From: Eupeodes corollae
Lineage: Eukaryota; Arthropoda; Insecta; Diptera; Syrphidae
Direction of reading: 5' to 3'
NCBI RefSeq assembly: GCF_945859685.1
Contig: NC_079148.1
Span: 620,001-684,000 of the forward strand
DNA: 64,000 nt
Below are positions 59,497-64,000 of the stretch, piece after piece (position 1 is the first letter of the stretch; every line of letters starts with the position of its first letter). Made by a program: the position numbers and the translations under genes. Under the pieces are notes generated by a model, which was given only the letters and a program-made list of their open reading frames with translations, was not told the DNA's origin and searched no databases.

Positions 59497-60052
59497 TTTA
59501 ATCACAAGGTGGCGCAAAATTAAAGACTCTATCTGAAGATATTAAATTTATTTCAAATGACGTCTTGCGTAAATTATATTTAACAATTGTGAACACAGCT
59601 TCAGAATTCAAAAAGACAAGTAATGGAGTGCTTTACATCATTGCATGATCTCCAAACAATTGTGCTAACAACGAAAAGGATGATTTTAAGTGGAAAGTCA
59701 TCATAAACGACAAGATGCATTTTAATTTAGCTTCGTTTCTGAGTCACTAAATAATCGAGCGTCATGCACGAATAGACGTTACGCAGGTGGAGTAATAGAA
59801 CCTTTAATTTTTACCTGTAGAACAATACAGGGCCTTGGTAAATGACGTTTTGTTGTCGAAGTTCGACAATAATGCAAACAGCTATCACCAGAATACTTGC
59901 GGAAAGTCGTAGAAGATGCTATAAAACAGTCTCAAATGTTATCAACGCTGGCGTCTGTTACTGAACAGATAACATCTTTTCGACTTAACTTAACGCGAAA
60001 TTTAATTTTGTAAAAAAAATATATGATAAATTTTGCGTCACCTTGTTTTCTG
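59497..60052 (+). pseudogene. Mariner element with TIRs, internally deleted
   Basis: Ends CACAAGGTGGCGCAAAATTA (59501-59520) and AAATTTTGCGTCACCTTGTTT-like sequence (about 60031-60051) are inverted repeats. The plus strand carries transposase traces in order: FKWKVIINDKMHFNLASFLS (first Asp block; family ISDEAHFNLAGF), VEQYRALVNDVLLSKFDNN, and PEYLRKVVEDAIKQSQM (C-terminus). The second and third catalytic blocks are deleted. It differs from the other mariners in ends and protein, so it is a separate family. Confidence 0.82.
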
Positions 60053-62929
60053 CATACTTTTGTTTTTAATCAAAAACAACTAAAAATATCTTATCACCTA
60101 TAAAAAAAATTATACCAAAAGGTGGTGAGATTATACTAAGTGCTTCCAGGAAATTAATTTTTGATTGGAATGCAAAAGGACCAAAATCAAAAATATAGGG
60201 TGTTTTTTTAGAAGTATAGAACTTTGAAATTTAATAAAACAAAGATGATTTTTTTTAATTTACATAAAAATTACTTGATTTGAAAAATAATCTTCTGGCA
60301 TTATAATTACCGGCATGGCGTAGTCTAATTTGAAACTACCAATTTCTTTAAATTTGTTTGACATCAGTTATTGTCAATAAAGCGGAGAAATTTCTCGCGC
60401 AACTTCCGAAAGTCCAGATTTCCTTCTGAGGTTAAAAAAGAATAAAGGTTCATGTTTATCCCAGAGCCTTAAATGTAATAAGAATATGTTTTATCGAGAG
60501 TCTTGTTTTGACAATAAAACTTATAACAGGTAAGATATATAGAGCTGTGTTAAAAGCCAATATCTGTCCTAGCCTCCAATTTAAATTTGTATAGCAAATC
60601 AATTGTGTAGGTACATTGTATACTTTTATTTTGTTTAAATGCTCTTTTCTCAGTCAAAATACCTGCCTAAATAATCTCGTTCTTTCAAATCCAATTTACG
60701 CCATCCTCTAAATGTCCCATATATTTTACCCTTTTAACAGCACCATAATACGGCGCAAAAGAGAAAAGAAAAGCTATATAATTTATATCAACCCTTTATC
60801 TTTGCATTTCCAGAACGCTGCACCAAATTACCTCCAACAGCTTCATTCATAAGAACCGAAGATCTTCTAAAAGGTGAATGGATGGTGCAGCGTTACCGGC
60901 CTCTTTAAAATTAGTGTACCGCAGAGTTATTTATATAAATATGTAAAATTTTAACTTTCCGGTCAGCTTCTAGCACAGCGATGGTGGTTGTATGCGCTTT
61001 GATAGTTGAGAATGTCGAACCGGCTTAACATTTTTGTAATTAATAAATTTTTCCACCATACAGCCGAATTTATTAAAAAATAGATATATATCATGACATT
61101 ATGAAGCTAGAGAGTTTGTTTGTTTGAACGCGCTTAACTCAGGAACTACTGGTCCGATCTGAAAAATTCTTTCAGTGTTACCATTTTTTGAGGAAGGCTA
61201 CAGGCTATACTGCATCACTCTAAAACTAATACGAGCGGATCAATAAAGAATGCTACAAAATCGGGCAATTTTCCCTTTTGAGAGCTTTCACTAAGTGCGC
61301 TACGGAAACGTTTAAAATTTTGCTAAAACATTGCTTCCTTTTCAGAGCTATAAAAAAAGAAAAGAAAACAACTTTCATTCTCTGCATTTAAAAATTGTTT
61401 TCAAATACTGCGCAAGTTAAATGTATTGTTTTTATTAAAAATAATTCATGTACCAATTTTACTCAAAGTGGCAACGCTGCAATAAACTATGGCAAACAGG
61501 GTAACTCAGAACTCCTTCCACAAAAGTGTTCCAGATTAAAATTTATATGCCTCGCTATGTCGCAAAGTCATTGTATCTATTTATTCTCTCTCATCCAGGA
61601 GGGGCGACACGGAACAAGAGACAGTTCACAACTCGAAATATAAAATAACCAAGAACAGGGAGACAGACGAGGACGACAAACCGATGAACAAAGTGGCACA
61701 CGACATCGTCACTGCCTCACAAAAGCCCAATTAAAAGGTTGCGTGCCACAAAATTCTCAATCCTCTCAAAATAGATACGAATTAGCAAAAGGATTTATGG
61801 ATGTTGCCAATGCATGGGGAGGACTCCCAAAAGTTCTGTATATCCATATCCATTCGACATCAAGGAAGATAAATTTAAAGGTAGGAAAATTTGTTTGTTT
61901 AGATATTTTTTTGTGATGCATTTTGTTTTACTTTACTAAAATATTTTTTGGGGAAAAGGTTAACCACAAACTCTAGAAATAGTTAAAAAGTTATTTTCCC
62001 CATACACTGAGGTTAGATGTGGTTTTCTAAAGAACGCAAAGGTTCATGATTTTCCTCTTCGTCCTTTTCATTTTCCTGTACCTCATGTATATAAAAGAGC
62101 CATCATCCTGATCCTGGAATGTGGTCATTTGTAAGGATTATGTCCTGCCGGACTAGTGCCAGAGATAAAGAACAAACAAAGAAAAAATCAGAAAATAGAA
62201 ATGAATGTCACCGGGTAATCAAAATAAATTCCTTGGACTTATCAAACTCGATATCTTCATATCCTTTTGTACCCCATGCCAAGGATAATCGGGAAATAAA
62301 TCAATTCAGGCGTTGCGTTTGTTCTGAGTTCGGTGGGAAATAAAGAACAAAGCTCTGACATTTGTTTCTATTAACCTCCTCCAAAGGATCTGTGTAAATA
62401 TAGTTGAAGTTAAGCGTTAAAGATTACATTTGATGTCTCTATTAAGTTGAGGCACCTTTCTTTCTAAAAACAAAATATGGTGAAGGTATATAAATAAACA
62501 AAATTATAGAGAAATGTTTTTTCATCACGCAGCATCATTTTTTCTGCAAGTTTTCTATACACATTTTTCGTTTGTTGTTAAGATTAATTAAGTTAAGCAA
62601 CACATGTGTAATATTTTACTCCTTAATGGATATTCTCATTAGGAGGACTTGAGGGATTCTCTATATAGATTGTTACATTTCCAGAAACGTGGTTGCCAAT
62701 TGCTGAACAATTATGAAACTTTGGCAGTGCTCGATAAATTTTGGAAATGGAAACAACTTTACCGAAGATTTTTATGTGAATAAAGCATCTATACAAGTAG
62801 ATGCGATGTCACGTGATTTTTTTAATATCGTCCATGAAAGAATAATGCAGAGTTCCCTCGACAGGCTTGTAAAAGAATGTAATTTTTTGAGAATGCAATC
62901 TTTTATGACTTCTATATGATGAATGCATT
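60053..62929. other. Gene-free stretch
   Basis: No gene recognised. 60194-60212 (ATATAGGGTGTTTTTTTAG) looks like an isolated mariner end, without partner. 61100-61250 (GTTTGAACGCGCTTAACTCA, then AACTACTGGTCCGATCTGAA) is a dispersed repeat I recognise as widespread in insects but cannot name. Short frames at 61395-61643, 62119-62343 and 62713-62919 have no family. Confidence 0.4.
60814..60894. repeat. Perfect 12-bp inverted repeat (hairpin)
   Basis: AACGCTGCACCA (60814-60825) and TGGTGCAGCGTT (60883-60894) can form a stem that continues weakly inward (ACCT/AGGT). About 81 nt in all. Confidence 0.8.
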
Positions 62930-63029
62930 CATTCACTCCACCTAGAAATCAGGACTTCTATTCAATATAAAGACTTCAATTGAACGAAATGACTTTAAGT
63001 CAATTGAAGGAATGTATAAAGTCTGAAAT

Positions 63030-63370
63030 GTCAAAATGATTGCATTCAAATGATTGCAATCGTTTTAATTTCAAATGATTGCAAAATCAAAAGTTTCAAT
63101 CAGTAGTTGAGTTCAATGAAAACAATCTTTCAGTTGAATCCAATATTCTATTCAACCCAAATGGTTGGAATCGTTTTAAATTTCAAATGTTTGCAAAATT
63201 AAAAGTTCCAATCAATAGTTGGATTGAATGGATGCAATCTTTTAGTTGAATTCAATTCAAATGATTGGAATCGTTTTAATTTTAAATGATTGCAAAATAG
63301 AAAGTTCCAATCAGTAGTTATGTTCAATAAATGCAATCTTTTAGTTTATTTCAATAAAAGATTTATAACG
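63030..63370. repeat. Minisatellite, about three units of 100-110 bp
   Basis: The phrase ATCGTTTTAA[A]TTTCAAATG.TTGCAAAAT recurs near 63058, 63169 and 63268, each followed by AAGTT.CAATCA.TAGTT and a GCAATCTTT.AGTT segment. ATTGAA/TTCAAT words recur within each unit. Confidence 0.75.
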
Positions 63371-64000
63371 ATTACATTCACGAAAGAGTACATTCCTCTC
63401 TGACGGCAACAAGAGACATTAATTATTTCTTTCGAAAGTCTGTCCAATAACCTGCACATACTGAAAATATTAAAATTTACTGAACTCAGCTCGGCCTCAA
63501 TGAAGCCGTTGCGTTGTGAGCATTGAGCGAGAGGCAGCAGTGCATGCTACCATCAAGAAAATGCCTACGACAAGTACTTAAGTTAAGAGTTGATCATTAA
63601 AACTAAAACTGACGGATAGGAATTTAAATAAAATGGAACGCTTTAAGGGTCACGGTTTTGTTTCGAATTAATAACTTATGAAAGAGCTATTCATAGAAAT
63701 CGATTACATGATTAGTTTAGTGCTGAACTGTCAAACTAAGAATTGTCTGTCTTTTTACTTCTGAATGTTCAGAGCTCCAATTTTGAGTGTCCGTTTTTGT
63801 TCTGAACGATTTCTCAAACTGTTCAGAATACTGTCCACGAGCTCAGAAGAAATCAACTGAGTAGGCTGAGTTGAATGCTGAACACAATCATCAAAATCTT
63901 CATGCTTTCTTCCTTCAAAAATTATATATGTATAAATTTATATTGATTGTCTTATTATAAATAGTTTTTACTTCAATGTAAGTTTTGAATTTTATTTCTT
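63371..64000. other. Gene-free end of window
   Basis: Nothing recognisable. A CTGAACA/TGTTCAG-rich patch is at 63720-63885. Confidence 0.45.

Noticed and set aside
60194..60212. Mariner-like end TAGGGTGTTTTTTTA as a full element
   Set aside because: No matching inverted end or transposase sequence follows within the window.
61100..61250. GTTTGAACGCGCTTAACTCA repeat as part of a gene
   Set aside because: It is a known kind of dispersed repeat; frames are broken and no gene context exists.

Overview
The window is eukaryotic, AT-rich and dominated by decayed transposable elements. The transposon families (jockey/CR1-like and RTE LINEs, a CsRn1-type LTR retrotransposon, IS630/Tc1-mariner elements), a secreted DM9-repeat gene and fly-like promoter spacing fit an insect, most likely a fly with a large repeat-rich genome. 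The species cannot be named from the sequence alone.

Only one host gene is well supported: a two-exon secreted DM9-repeat protein on the minus strand (CDS 55358-56442), with a signal peptide, good splice sites, a TATA box and a polyA signal. A possible tiny first exon with a splice donor at 58608-58631 is weak.

Layout. 1-2368: 5' part of a CsRn1-like LTR retrotransposon (minus), with LTR, tRNA-Trp primer site, gag, protease, start of RT and a textbook -1 frameshift signal, nested in a LINE (2369-4075). 5840-7520: dispersed element with a ~173-bp minisatellite. 7560-8470 and 10400-11120: broken mariners. 11698-12840: LINE RT. 16.1-20.1 kb: CR1-like pieces and a LINE with another LINE nested inside it. 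20.1-23.4 kb: no gene, many short repeats. 23.5-26.2 kb: RTE element with a 12-bp target duplication inside a jockey-type LINE, then a second, internally deleted RTE. 29.8-33.3 kb: two related LINEs. 34.9-36.7 kb: tRNA-derived SINE and a third RTE. 39.2-41.1 kb: jockey fragment and a CR1-like LINE. 43.8-45.4 kb: two LINEs in opposite orientation, then an unassigned coding-like stretch (45378-45818). 49223-50072: non-autonomous DNA transposon with terminal inverted repeats and three 197-bp units that can each fold into a cloverleaf. 50.1-55.3 kb: mariners and LINEs, one mariner nested in a CR1. 55.3-56.5 kb: the DM9 gene. 59.5-60.1 kb: mariner with inverted repeats. 63.0-63.4 kb: minisatellite.

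The genes do not form a pathway. The window reads as layered insertions: at least four nesting events can be ordered, and almost every RT or transposase copy has lost catalytic residues or reading frame.
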